Below, one piece after another: positions 15,441 to 23,026 of a stretch of 64,000 nucleotides of DNA. A program made the translations under genes and the position numbers. This DNA comes from CAYPHY01 sp964410625 (GTDB lineage Bacteria; Chloroflexota; Anaerolineae; Promineifilales; Promineifilaceae): NCBI GenBank assembly GCA_964410625.1, contig CAYPHY010000009.1, positions 1 to 64,000 of the forward strand, written 5' to 3'. Positions within the stretch are counted from its first letter, which is position 1. Each line of letters starts with the position of its first letter. Below the pieces are notes generated by a model. It saw only the letters and a program-made list of their open reading frames with translations. It searched no databases and was not told the DNA's origin.

Positions 15441-16727
15441 ATGAAAGTTTTATTGCACAGCATTGGCTGTCGCCTGAACCAGAGCGAGATCGAGACCCTC
15501 GGCCGCCAACTGCTTGCTGCCGGGCATGAGATCGTCCAGGACGCGGCCGAAGCGGATAAGGTCGTGGTCAATACTTGCGCGGTGACGGCCGAAGCTGCCC
15601 GCGATGCCCGTAATCTGGCTCATCGCTTCAATCGCCAGAACCCTGGCGCCGAAGTGGTGTTGACCGGCTGCTATGCGACCATTGCCCCGGATGAGCTGGC
15701 GCGGGTCCCCGGCGTCGGCCGTGTTGTGGCCAACAACCAAAAGGATAACCTCATTCGACTGCTCGACCCGTCGGCCGATCTCCATGCGCCGGTCTTTGAC
15801 CAGGAGCCGGTGTTGCGTGAATTTTTGGCGGGGAGCATCGGCCGCACCCGCGCCTTCATCAAGGTGCAAGATGGCTGCGACAATCGTTGCACCTTCTGTG
15901 TGACGACTATTGCGCGGGGGGCGGGGCAAAGCCGCCATTTGGGGGATGTGGTGGCGGAAATCCAGGCTTTTGCCACTGCTGGCTATCAGGAAGCGGTGCT
16001 GACCGGTGTCCACCTCGGCAGCTACGGCCATGACTTTGGCAATAAGAGTGGCTTGCGCGATCTGGTGCTGGCAATTCTCGCCCACACCGACATACCGCGC
16101 TTACGCCTTTCTTCACTGGAACCCTGGGATTTAGCTCCCCGCTTTTTTGATTTATGGGCAAATCCTCGCTTATTGCCCCATCTCCATATGCCGCTGCAAT
16201 CGGGCAGCGACCATATTTTGCGGCGTATGGCGCGACGCACCTCGCGGGCCAGCTTTCGCGAACTGGCAACGGCCGCGCGTGCCTGCATCCCCGACCTCAA
16301 TCTCAGCACCGATCTCATCGTTGGCTTTCCCGGTGAGACAGAAGCGGATTTTGCCGACAGCCTCGACTTTGTGCAGGAGATCGCCTTTTCGCGGCTCCAT
16401 GTCTTTAGCTATAGCCCACGACCAGGGACGGCCGCCGCCCGCTTCCCCGATCAAATCCCTGGCGCAGTCAAGAAGGATCGTACCCGGCGGATGATCGAAC
16501 TGGGTAAGTCGCTGAGTCTGGCCTTCCACCAGCAATATGAGCAGGCAACCCGCGAGGTGCTATGGGAAACGGCCGTGGGCGCGGATGAAAACGGCCTGCG
16601 CTGGATTGGCTATACCGATAACTATATCCGTGTGACGGCGAATGGAACGGCCGATTTGCTCAACACTGTGACGCCCACTCGCCTGAGTGAGGCGCGGCCG
16701 GATGGAATGATTGGCGAGATTCACTAA
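15441..16727 (+). CDS. mtaB: tRNA threonylcarbamoyladenosine methylthiotransferase MtaB
   Basis: 428 aa, usual length. It adds a methylthio group to t6A37 of ANN-decoding tRNAs, using two Fe-S clusters and S-adenosylmethionine. The N-terminal cluster ligands are Cys10 (GCRLNQSE), Cys46 (NTCAVT) and Cys77 (TGCYAT). The radical-SAM motif CDNRCTFC gives Cys146, Cys150 and Cys153. The wording GCRLNQSEIE and NTCAVT places it in MtaB rather than MiaB or RimO. The TRAM region is short. Translation appears leaderless: TAGAAT ends 6 nt before the ATG. Confidence 0.92.
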   Translation: MKVLLHSIGCRLNQSEIETLGRQLLAAGHEIVQDAAEADKVVVNTCAVTAEAARDARNLAHRFNRQNPGAEVVLTGCYATIAPDELARVPGVGRVVANNQKDNLIRLLDPSADLHAPVFDQEPVLREFLAGSIGRTRAFIKVQDGCDNRCTFCVTTIARGAGQSRHLGDVVAEIQAFATAGYQEAVLTGVHLGSYGHDFGNKSGLRDLVLAILAHTDIPRLRLSSLEPWDLAPRFFDLWANPRLLPHLHMPLQSGSDHILRRMARRTSRASFRELATAARACIPDLNLSTDLIVGFPGETEADFADSLDFVQEIAFSRLHVFSYSPRPGTAAARFPDQIPGAVKKDRTRRMIELGKSLSLAFHQQYEQATREVLWETAVGADENGLRWIGYTDNYIRVTANGTADLLNTVTPTRLSEARPDGMIGEIH

Positions 16728-16758
16728 CTCATTCATCCGATTTTCTGGTTGTATAAAA

Positions 16759-17159
16759 GTGGACGAGTCGGAAATAGAACATTACGTTGCGTTAGCCCAT
16801 GATGATTTGCAAGCAGCCAGAGATAACTTGCAGCTAGGGCATTTGCGTGTTGCTGCTTCACGCGCATACTATGCGATGTTCTACGCGGTTACAGCACTTT
16901 TAGGTAGCCAAGCCAAGGACAATGGCGTAGCAAACATCAAGGCGTTATCTCTGCATTTGGCGAGATGTTCATAAAAACAGGGCGGATAGAGGCACAGTAC
17001 GGCCGTATGTTGCATAATGCGTTTTCGATTCGCTTAGACAGCGATTATGAGCCAGCTGCTAATCTGAATCTTCGTCTGGTGCAACAAGTTGTCGAAGACG
17101 CAGGCGATTTTGTACGCCGAACGGAAAGAGTCTTAAATGAGCGCAAGAAGCGAAGTTAA
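16759..17159 (+). pseudogene. HEPN-domain gene interrupted by a frameshift
   Basis: Codons from the GTG at 16759 encode a HEPN N-terminal half (ALAHDDLQAARDNL, then ASRAYYAMFYAVTALL). The expected continuation (KHQGVISAFGEMFIKTGRI) is in another frame from about 16930, and the rest runs in that frame to the stop at 17159. One missing base in the AAA run near 16930 would restore the frame. The gene could be a true pseudogene, an assembly error, or a slippage site. HEPN proteins of this type are RNase toxins controlled by the MNT protein encoded next. Confidence 0.75.
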
Positions 17160-17520
17160 TCTATCAAATCTATCATTACTTTCGAGCGGAGAGCGGCGTG
17201 CCTTGCAGATGCTTGTAGACATCTTGGAGCGGCGTTTTGGAGAACAGTTGCGGGATGTTCGCTTATTTGGGTCAAAGGCACGAGGTGAGGCTACCTCTGA
17301 ATCTGATATAGATGTTTTGATTATCCTGGATGAGCCTACTGTTGCTGATCAAACGGACGCTCGCGGATCGAGCTTTGATGTGTGGATGGAAACAGACATC
17401 TTTCTATCCTTACGTGTTATGAGTCAACAGGCTTGGGAAGGGGCGGCAACCAGGGGCAGCCTTTTTTATCGTACTGTAGATCGTGACGGTGTCTCTTTGC
17501 TACCGGTTTCTACCACTTAA
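17137..17520 (+). CDS. MNT-type minimal nucleotidyltransferase, antitoxin of the HEPN/MNT module
   Basis: 127 aa. The nucleotidyltransferase motif is complete: FGSKARGEATSESDIDVLII, with the Gly-Ser pair and two Asp residues for metal binding. In HEPN/MNT systems this protein modifies the HEPN toxin with nucleotides and so inactivates it. Start ATG overlaps the end of the HEPN frame by 23 bp, the usual arrangement. Its stop lies 21 bp inside the convergent gene at 17500. Confidence 0.8.
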   Translation: MSARSEVNLSNLSLLSSGERRALQMLVDILERRFGEQLRDVRLFGSKARGEATSESDIDVLIILDEPTVADQTDARGSSFDVWMETDIFLSLRVMSQQAWEGAATRGSLFYRTVDRDGVSLLPVSTT

Positions 17521-18381
17521 CACTTCATCTACGCCCACGAGGGGAGTGTTAAGCAGCCCAGAGGCAAGAGTCAAATCGAGTGTGCAGTCCAACGGCCAAC
17601 GGCCGTCCTCCGCCAATCCCAAACTCAACGTCTCCCTTTCCTCCACCCCCCACCAATCCAATAGACGCAACGCAAACTCTGCGCGAGTCAACACCTGTCG
17701 CCCGGCTACGTTCAAGATACCAATATACCGATAACCATCACTCCCTGGCTGTGCCAATTCCAGACAGGCACGGCCGAGCGTTTCCGCCCAGATGGGATTG
17801 CGTACCTGATTGATGAAGAGGGTTACTAGTTCCCCGGCTCGTAATGCTTTAACCATCCACGACGTGCCGATGTCCATCTCTTCCAGGCCATAGATGAGCG
17901 AGGTACGGACGATGACGTGATTGGGGTGATGGCGGACGATGGCCTCGGCCGTCGCCTTAGCCTGTCCGTACGCATTGACCGGCGATGGCACAGCCGACTC
18001 ATCATAGGGCGCGGCCGTGCCGTCGAAAATGGAGTCGGTGGAGAGGTGGACCAGGCGCGTGCCGCTGGCGGCCGTCGCCTCTACCAGATGTTGTGCTCCG
18101 GCAACAATGACTCGTTCCATATCCGGCGAGCGATTGGAACCGGCGGTGTGGATGATGGCATCGGGCTGGAAGGTATCGAGGCAATGGCGAACAGCGGCCG
18201 CATCGCGCAAATCTAACGCTGCGCGAAAGGCAATTCCCGGCAAGTTGTGTAATGGATCGTGGCTGAAGAAGGTGTAGCCAATGGTATCAGCGGCCTGGTT
18301 GTTGGCGGCGAGGCGCACCAGATGGCGGCCGAAGTAGCTGCTCCCACCGGTGATCAGCAGCCGTTGGTTGGTCGCGCTCAT
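17500..18381 (-). CDS. RmlD-like NAD(P)-dependent sugar-nucleotide reductase
   Basis: 293 aa, extended short-chain dehydrogenase of the dTDP-4-dehydrorhamnose reductase type. The Rossmann motif is TGGSSYFGRHL (residues 11-21). The catalytic pair is Tyr and Lys in NAYGQAKATAE, with Ser/Thr in HLSTDSIFDG. No other rhamnose genes are near, so the exact substrate is open; members of this group also act as methionine adenosyltransferase beta-like proteins. Start ATG overlaps the stop of rnc (ATGA), so it is the third gene of fabF-rnc-this gene. Confidence 0.75.
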   Translation of the reverse strand: MSATNQRLLITGGSSYFGRHLVRLAANNQAADTIGYTFFSHDPLHNLPGIAFRAALDLRDAAAVRHCLDTFQPDAIIHTAGSNRSPDMERVIVAGAQHLVEATAASGTRLVHLSTDSIFDGTAAPYDESAVPSPVNAYGQAKATAEAIVRHHPNHVIVRTSLIYGLEEMDIGTSWMVKALRAGELVTLFINQVRNPIWAETLGRACLELAQPGSDGYRYIGILNVAGRQVLTRAEFALRLLDWWGVEERETLSLGLAEDGRWPLDCTLDLTLASGLLNTPLVGVDEVLSGRNR

Positions 18382-19166
18382 CGGCCGTCTTCTACATCAC
18401 CATCGTCAACATCATCGGCGGAGGAAGTGAGCGGTGATGATTCAGTGATGGTCATTGGCTCATCCATTTGTAGCTCGAAGTTATCGGCGCGAAGCAAGGC
18501 GGCGGTGGCGGCGGCTTGTTCCGCGATTTGTTTGCTGCGGCCGCTGCCCTCGCCCCAGCTTTCATCCCCTACCAACACCTGTACGGTAAAGGTCTTGGCA
18601 TGGTCTGGGCCTTTGCTGTCCACCACCGTGTAGCGCGGCGTCTTGTTAAAATATTTTTGTGCCCAGACCTGGAACTCGCTCTTAGCGTCTTTGTGCAGCG
18701 AACGGGCGCGAATCTGCACCAATGCCGGGCCAATCAAGGGTTCAACCAGCTTGCGTACCGGCTCTACACCCTGATCGAGGTAGATCGCACCGACAACAGC
18801 CTCGAAGGCGGCGCAGAGGATAGGGGTGCGGTCACGGCCGCCGGTCTCCGCTTCGCCAAAACCCAGGCGTAGATAGCGGCCGATCTCCAATGTTCGCGCA
18901 AAGTCGGCCAATGTCTCCGCACGGACCAAGGCCGCCCGCAGGCTGGTTAGGTCCCCTTCGTCCATTTCCGGGAAGCGATGATAGAGATAGGCGCCGACCA
19001 CGAAATCCAGCACGGCATCGCCCAAAAACTCCAGGCGTTCGTTGTCCTCCAGGATGGATTCCGGGTTTTCGTTAAGATAAGAACGATGGGTTAGCGCTCG
19101 CGAGAGGAGGGAATAGTCGTCAAAGGAAAAGCCCAACCGGGCTTCCAGAGATTGTAGTTCATCCAT
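18378..19166 (-). CDS. rnc: Ribonuclease III
   Basis: 262 aa. It cuts double-stranded RNA in rRNA maturation and mRNA turnover. The endonuclease domain (1-155) has the signature DNERLEFLGDAVL with Glu43, Glu46 and Asp50. A double-stranded-RNA-binding domain follows (160-230) and a 30-residue acidic tail (DDVDDGDVED). The second metal-binding segment reads ILCAAFEAVVGAIY: the Glu is kept, but the Asp equivalent to E. coli Asp114 is Ala. Placed after fabF, a common arrangement of acyl-chain synthesis genes with rnc. Confidence 0.9.
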   Translation of the reverse strand: MDELQSLEARLGFSFDDYSLLSRALTHRSYLNENPESILEDNERLEFLGDAVLDFVVGAYLYHRFPEMDEGDLTSLRAALVRAETLADFARTLEIGRYLRLGFGEAETGGRDRTPILCAAFEAVVGAIYLDQGVEPVRKLVEPLIGPALVQIRARSLHKDAKSEFQVWAQKYFNKTPRYTVVDSKGPDHAKTFTVQVLVGDESWGEGSGRSKQIAEQAAATAALLRADNFELQMDEPMTITESSPLTSSADDVDDGDVEDGR

Positions 19167-19200
19167 AGACTATACAAATCTCATGGTTTCCCAGGCCCTT

Positions 19201-19239
19201 AGCCTTTGAGACTAAGAGACTGGGAGACCAGGAGATTAG
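19201..19239. repeat. GGAGACT/GGAGATT-type array
   Basis: A short run of the period-8 family (GAGACTAAGAGACTGGGAGA) fills the gap between fabF and rnc and reaches the fabF stop codon. Confidence 0.7.
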
Positions 19240-20483
19240 GCAAATTCTTTAATTACCAACACCGCATTATGGCCGCCAAAGCCGAAGGCGTGGTTGAGGC
19301 AGACGCGGACAGGCGACGGCCGCGCCGTGTTAGGCACATAGTCGAGATCGCACACCGGATCGGGGGTTTGGTAGTTGATCGTCGGCGGGATGATGTGATT
19401 GTTGATCATCTGCACACAGAAGACCGTCTCTAATGCACCGGTTGCCCCCATCATGTGGCCGGTCATTGACTTGGTGGAGCTAACGGCGACGTTATAGGCA
19501 TGTTCGCCCAGGGCGGTCTTGATCGCGGCCGTTTCCGAAGCATCATTCAACGGCGTTCCCGTGCCATGGGCATTGATGTAATCAACCGCCTCAGGCGACA
19601 AACCGGCGCTTTCTAATGCTTTGGTGATCGCCCGCGCCGCGCCCGCGCCATTCTCGGCCGGAGCGGTGATGTGGAAGGCGTCGGTCGTTTGCCCATAGCC
19701 AGCCAGCTCGGCCAGGATGGTTGCGCCTCTGGCTTGGGCATGTTCCAGGCTTTCCAACACCAACATCCCCGCGCCCTCGCCAGCCACCAGGCCATCCCGA
19801 TTTAAGTCAAAAGGTTGGGGAACGTCGGTTGATCGAGAGGTGGTTGCTCCGGCACGCTCAAAGCCGCCGACCGCTACCGAAGCCAGGATGGATTCGGTGC
19901 CACCGGTCAACACCGCATCGAGTTCACCGAAGCGAATCGCCTTGAAGGCGTGACCAATGGCGTCGCAACCGGCCGCGCAAGCGGTGGCGATGGTGGTGCT
20001 TGGGCCGGTGATGCCATATTCAATAGACAACATGCCGGCCGAACCGTTGGGCATAATCATCGTGATCGCGAAGGGACTGATGCGGCGTAAACCATCTTCG
20101 CGCAGGATTGCCTCTTGCTGGATTAGCGTGCGAATGCCACCCACACCGGTCCCCAGAATGATGCCGGTGCGTTCGCTATTCTCCTCATTGACTACTAATC
20201 CAGATTGGGCCATGGCTTCGGCCGCTGCTGCCACCGCAAACTGTTGGCAGCGATCGCGCCGCCGGGCATCTCGACGATCCATAAAGTCGCTGGGGTCAAA
20301 CCCTTTCACTTCACACAGCCCACCAATGGAGTGGCCTCCCTTATCCAACAAGGTACAGGGGCCGATACCGGAACGTCCGGCGAGTAGTGCTTCCCAGGTG
20401 TCGGCTACGTTGTGCCCTACTGAGGAGATCACCCCCATACCTGTAATCACCACTCGGCGTTGTGAAACTTGCCCATTGTTCAT
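19236..20483 (-). CDS. fabF: 3-oxoacyl-ACP synthase II
   Basis: 415 aa. It condenses malonyl-ACP with acyl-ACP during fatty acid elongation. The thiolase-fold triad is complete: Cys169 (TACAAGCD), His306 (NAHGTGTPLND) and His343 (TGHMMGA), with Lys338 and the C-terminal NHAFGFGGHN loop. The ATG start follows GGAG at 8 nt. No acpP or fabD is adjacent, so the rest of the pathway lies elsewhere. Confidence 0.93.
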   Translation of the reverse strand: MNNGQVSQRRVVITGMGVISSVGHNVADTWEALLAGRSGIGPCTLLDKGGHSIGGLCEVKGFDPSDFMDRRDARRRDRCQQFAVAAAAEAMAQSGLVVNEENSERTGIILGTGVGGIRTLIQQEAILREDGLRRISPFAITMIMPNGSAGMLSIEYGITGPSTTIATACAAGCDAIGHAFKAIRFGELDAVLTGGTESILASVAVGGFERAGATTSRSTDVPQPFDLNRDGLVAGEGAGMLVLESLEHAQARGATILAELAGYGQTTDAFHITAPAENGAGAARAITKALESAGLSPEAVDYINAHGTGTPLNDASETAAIKTALGEHAYNVAVSSTKSMTGHMMGATGALETVFCVQMINNHIIPPTINYQTPDPVCDLDYVPNTARPSPVRVCLNHAFGFGGHNAVLVIKEFA

Positions 20484-20499
20484 ACTTCTACTCCTTTGT

Positions 20500-20580
20500 T
20501 AGTGACGAGTGGAGAGTGGTTAGTGGCGAGTGAATCGTTCTCAATCTCCAATCTCTAATTTCTCACCACTAATCACGCTC
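20500..20580. repeat. GTGGAGA-type heptamer hairpin between fabF and moaDE
   Basis: A purine arm (AGTGGAGAGTGGTTAGTGGC) is followed by a pyrimidine arm (CTCACCACTAATCACGCTC). The stop codon of the moaD-moaE gene (TAG, complement at 20569-20571) lies inside the second arm. Confidence 0.75.
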
Positions 20581-21438
20581 TCCTGGCCGGTAATCGCCCT
20601 CTACCCAGACACTCCAATCTGTGCCGACCTCTTTTTTCCAAACGGGAACGATTTCCTTCAGCCGGTCTATGCCATAGCGGGCTGCCTCAAAAATGCCCTG
20701 GTTACGATGTGCGCCGGCACAAGCGACAAAGGTGGTTCCTTCGCCAATCTGCAAGCGGCCGATCCGCTGTGCGAGGGCAATACCCTTCACCAGCGGCCAG
20801 CGCTCCCAAATCTCCTCTGCAATTTGCGCCATCTTGAGCATGGCCATCTCCTGATACGCTTCATACTCCAGGAAAAGCGTCTCCGGCGGCAGACCGCCGC
20901 GTGCCGTTTCGCCACGCACATAGCCGCTGAAAGTTGCAATCGCTCCTACGTCCGGCCGTATCAGGCGGGCGTGGATCTCATCTATGTCTAGCGGTTCCTC
21001 GGTGACGAGGAAGTAGGTGGGGTGGGGAGAAGAGATTGGGGATTGGAGATTGGAGATTGGAGACTCAGAGAGTGGGAGATTAGGAGCTTGAACATGTGCA
21101 GTCTCCCACTCTCCTAATCTCCTAGTCTCCTGATCGCTTCTGTCCCCCTGCTCCTCTGCGCCGCCGCTAACCGGCGGGAAGAGGGCGATCTCATCGCCAG
21201 GCTCGATTGCGGTTTCGGCAAAGGCAAAGGATTTGTTGACGGCGACCAGCGCTGTTTTCAGTGCAGGCACAAGCGCCGGGTAAGCTGTGCCGATGACGGT
21301 CAATAATGTTTTAACATTCACGGCCGTTGTATGAGCCGTTTCCGATTCCGATCCTGCTGTCGGGTCCACCTTTACCGTGATCCACTCACTTCCGGCGCGG
21401 TCCTTCAAGGTGGCAAAAAGTCGTACATCAAATTCCAT
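20569..21438 (-). CDS. Fused molybdopterin synthase, MoaD-MoaE, with repeat-encoded linker
   Basis: 289 aa. Residues 1-92 are the small subunit (MEFDVRLFATLKDRAG to FPPVSGG), whose C-terminal Gly-Gly must be free to carry the thiocarboxylate. Residues 140-289 are MoaE (FSGYVRG, AHRNQGIFEAARYGIDRLKEIVPVWKKE). Together they convert cyclic pyranopterin phosphate to molybdopterin. The fusion resembles mycobacterial MoaX, which is cleaved after Gly-Gly; the same would be needed here. The linker (about residues 93-138, with ETRRLGEWE and LQSPISS) is translated from the intergenic repeat at 21026-21135, suggesting that a repeat joined two once-separate genes. ATG at 21438 fits the MoaD N-terminus; moaC is upstream. 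Confidence 0.85.
   Translation of the reverse strand: MEFDVRLFATLKDRAGSEWITVKVDPTAGSESETAHTTAVNVKTLLTVIGTAYPALVPALKTALVAVNKSFAFAETAIEPGDEIALFPPVSGGAEEQGDRSDQETRRLGEWETAHVQAPNLPLSESPISNLQSPISSPHPTYFLVTEEPLDIDEIHARLIRPDVGAIATFSGYVRGETARGGLPPETLFLEYEAYQEMAMLKMAQIAEEIWERWPLVKGIALAQRIGRLQIGEGTTFVACAGAHRNQGIFEAARYGIDRLKEIVPVWKKEVGTDWSVWVEGDYRPGERD
21026..21135. repeat. Period-7/8 repeat inside moaD-moaE
   Basis: GGGATTGGAGATTGGAGATT units and the opposing CTCCCACTCTCCTAATCTCC units lie within the reading frame and encode the linker between the two enzyme domains. The family is the same as at 25991-26064, 31777-31850, 35580-35656 and 62540-62610. Confidence 0.85.
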
Positions 21439-21491
21439 AACAAAATTCCGTGCTAGTGATAACACCTTCAAATAGTCTGGGTTACTGCCAG

Positions 21492-21980
21492 CTATTCAGA
21501 TTCCCAATCGCCACTGCGCCCGCCCGCCTTACGTACGACACGCACATCAGTGAGGCGCATCTGGCGGTCAACCGCCTTGGCCATGTCATAGACGGTCAGC
21601 CCGGCGACGGTCACGGCCGTCAACGCCTCCATCTCTACCCCAGTCTTGCCGCGCAGGCGGACGGTGGCTTCAATGTCAACGCAGCTTTCGGCCGTGTTCG
21701 GCGTACAGGTGACATCTATTTTCGTTAGCAAGAGGGGATGGCAGAGGGGGATCAAGTCGCTGGTGCGCTTGGCGGCCATCACCCCAGCGATCTCTGCCAC
21801 ATGCAACACATCCCCCTTTTTCATCTGTCCTTCGATGATCAGTTGCAACGTTTCCGGCTGCATCAACACCCGGCCGCGTGCCGTCGCCACTCGCTCCGTG
21901 TCCGGCTTCTCGCCCACATCAACCATTGTGGCGCGGCCGCTTTGATCCAGATGGGTTAACTTGGTCAATACTTCTTCCAT
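21492..21980 (-). CDS. moaC: Cyclic pyranopterin monophosphate synthase
   Basis: 162 aa, usual size. It completes the first step of molybdenum-cofactor synthesis, forming cyclic pyranopterin phosphate. Family features: MVDVGEKPDTERVATARG near the start, KRTSDLIPLCHPL, and GVEMEALTAVTVAGLTVYDMAKAVD with the conserved Lys and Asp. It is first in an operon with moaD-moaE (53-bp gap). TATAAT on the minus strand (21990-21995) ends 9 nt before the ATG, so the leader is only a few bases long. Confidence 0.95.
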   Translation of the reverse strand: MEEVLTKLTHLDQSGRATMVDVGEKPDTERVATARGRVLMQPETLQLIIEGQMKKGDVLHVAEIAGVMAAKRTSDLIPLCHPLLLTKIDVTCTPNTAESCVDIEATVRLRGKTGVEMEALTAVTVAGLTVYDMAKAVDRQMRLTDVRVVRKAGGRSGDWESE

Positions 21981-21989
21981 GACTTTGGT

Positions 21990-21995
21990 ATTATA
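21990..21995 (-). promoter_or_regulatory. Minus-10 box of the moaC operon
   Basis: TATAAT on the minus strand, 9 nt before the moaC ATG; implies a nearly leaderless mRNA. Confidence 0.5.
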
Positions 21996-22004
21996 CTAGG
22001 GGTT

Positions 22005-22062
22005 GGTAGCTAGTGGCTAGTGGCTAGATTGTGGAGAGTGGGGAGTGGAGAGTGATTCGGCG
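22005..22062. repeat. GTGGCTA/GTGGAGA heptamer array
   Basis: Tandem period-7 units (TAGTGGCTAGTGGCTAG, then GTGGAGAGTGGGGAGTGG) lie between moaC and the PIG-L gene. They keep an open frame that could add MESGEWRV to the next protein if an earlier start were used. Confidence 0.75.
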
Positions 22063-22084
22063 GTTTATTAGCCAGGAGAGGGGT

Positions 22085-22948
22085 ATGAAGTACGATTCGA
22101 TTTATCTATCGCCACATTTGGATGATGTGGTCTTTTCCTGCGGAGGACAGCTATTCATGCAGGCAACGGCCGGGGAGCGTGTGCTGGTGGTGACGGTGAC
22201 GGCCGCCGACCCACCGACCACGCCACCCTCCGAATTGGCGCAACTGATCCACACTCGCTGGCAATTGGCGGAGAATATCGTTGCTGCCCGGCGGGCCGAG
22301 GATGAACGAGCCTGCCTCATCCTGGGGGCAGACTATCTCCATTGGGAGTTCCATGACTGCATCTATCGCCAACACCCGCAAACGGGCGAAGCGCTCTATG
22401 CCACCGGCGAGGCCATTTTTGGCGACATCCACCCCGCCGATCAATTGTTGGAACAACTGACGCAGCAAATGGGTACGCTGCCTCCCCATGACCGGCTCTA
22501 CTTGCCGCTGACTGCGGGGCATCACGTTGATCATCAATTGACACGGCTGGCGGCCGAACGCTGTTTTGGCGCTGGTGCGGCCGTTTGTTACTATGAGGAC
22601 TATCCCTATGTGCGTGACGAGCAGGCATTGACGGCCGCGTTGGAAGCGGACGGAGGAGATAACTTGTGGAAGCCGCTGGTCATTCCCCTGAGCGAGGCTG
22701 CTTTGGAGGCGAAGGTGGCGGCCGTGTTGTCCTATGAATCCCAACTGAGCACGTTCTTCAACGGCCCTCTCGATGTAGAGGCACAAATCAAAGGGTACGC
22801 CCGTCGGGTGGCGGAGGTGATGAGCGGCAACACCGAAACGCCGGACTCTACCGCGCATGAGATGGAGGATGGGCAAGCAGACCGTCTGGATGATGGGTTT
22901 CCAGGTGGTGCCGAGCGTGTCTGGCAACGCCGCGATCAACCGCTTTAA
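22085..22948 (+). CDS. PIG-L/LmbE-family deacetylase
   Basis: 287 aa. The zinc site motif SPHLDDVVFSCGG (residues 8-20) and the later GHHVDHQLT supply the His/Asp ligands of the N-acetylglucosaminyl-type deacetylases such as MshB and BshB. The protein should hydrolyse an N-acetyl group from a sugar conjugate in the cytosol; the substrate is unknown. The ATG at 22085 has AGGAG 6 nt upstream. The last 30 residues (DGQADRLDDGFPGG) look disordered. Single gene between moaC and the kinase cluster. Confidence 0.8.
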   Translation: MKYDSIYLSPHLDDVVFSCGGQLFMQATAGERVLVVTVTAADPPTTPPSELAQLIHTRWQLAENIVAARRAEDERACLILGADYLHWEFHDCIYRQHPQTGEALYATGEAIFGDIHPADQLLEQLTQQMGTLPPHDRLYLPLTAGHHVDHQLTRLAAERCFGAGAAVCYYEDYPYVRDEQALTAALEADGGDNLWKPLVIPLSEAALEAKVAAVLSYESQLSTFFNGPLDVEAQIKGYARRVAEVMSGNTETPDSTAHEMEDGQADRLDDGFPGGAERVWQRRDQPL

Positions 22949-22990
22949 GGCACACCAACGGCGTCGGGAAAGTATTCACAGTAATTTCAT

Positions 22991-23020
22991 TTGATTATTC
23001 CCCCCTGCCCTCACTATAAT
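22991..23020 (+). promoter_or_regulatory. Promoter of the kinase gene, leaderless type
   Basis: TTGATT (22991-22996), 18-bp spacer, TATAAT (23015-23020), then 6 nt to the ATG at 23027. Transcription is expected to start at the start codon. Confidence 0.6.
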
Positions 23021-23026
23021 ACCTGA

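Noticed and set aside
22151..22939. 262-codon open frame antisense to the PIG-L gene
   Set aside because: The plus-strand gene has the complete zinc motifs and a Shine-Dalgarno; the antisense frame has neither.
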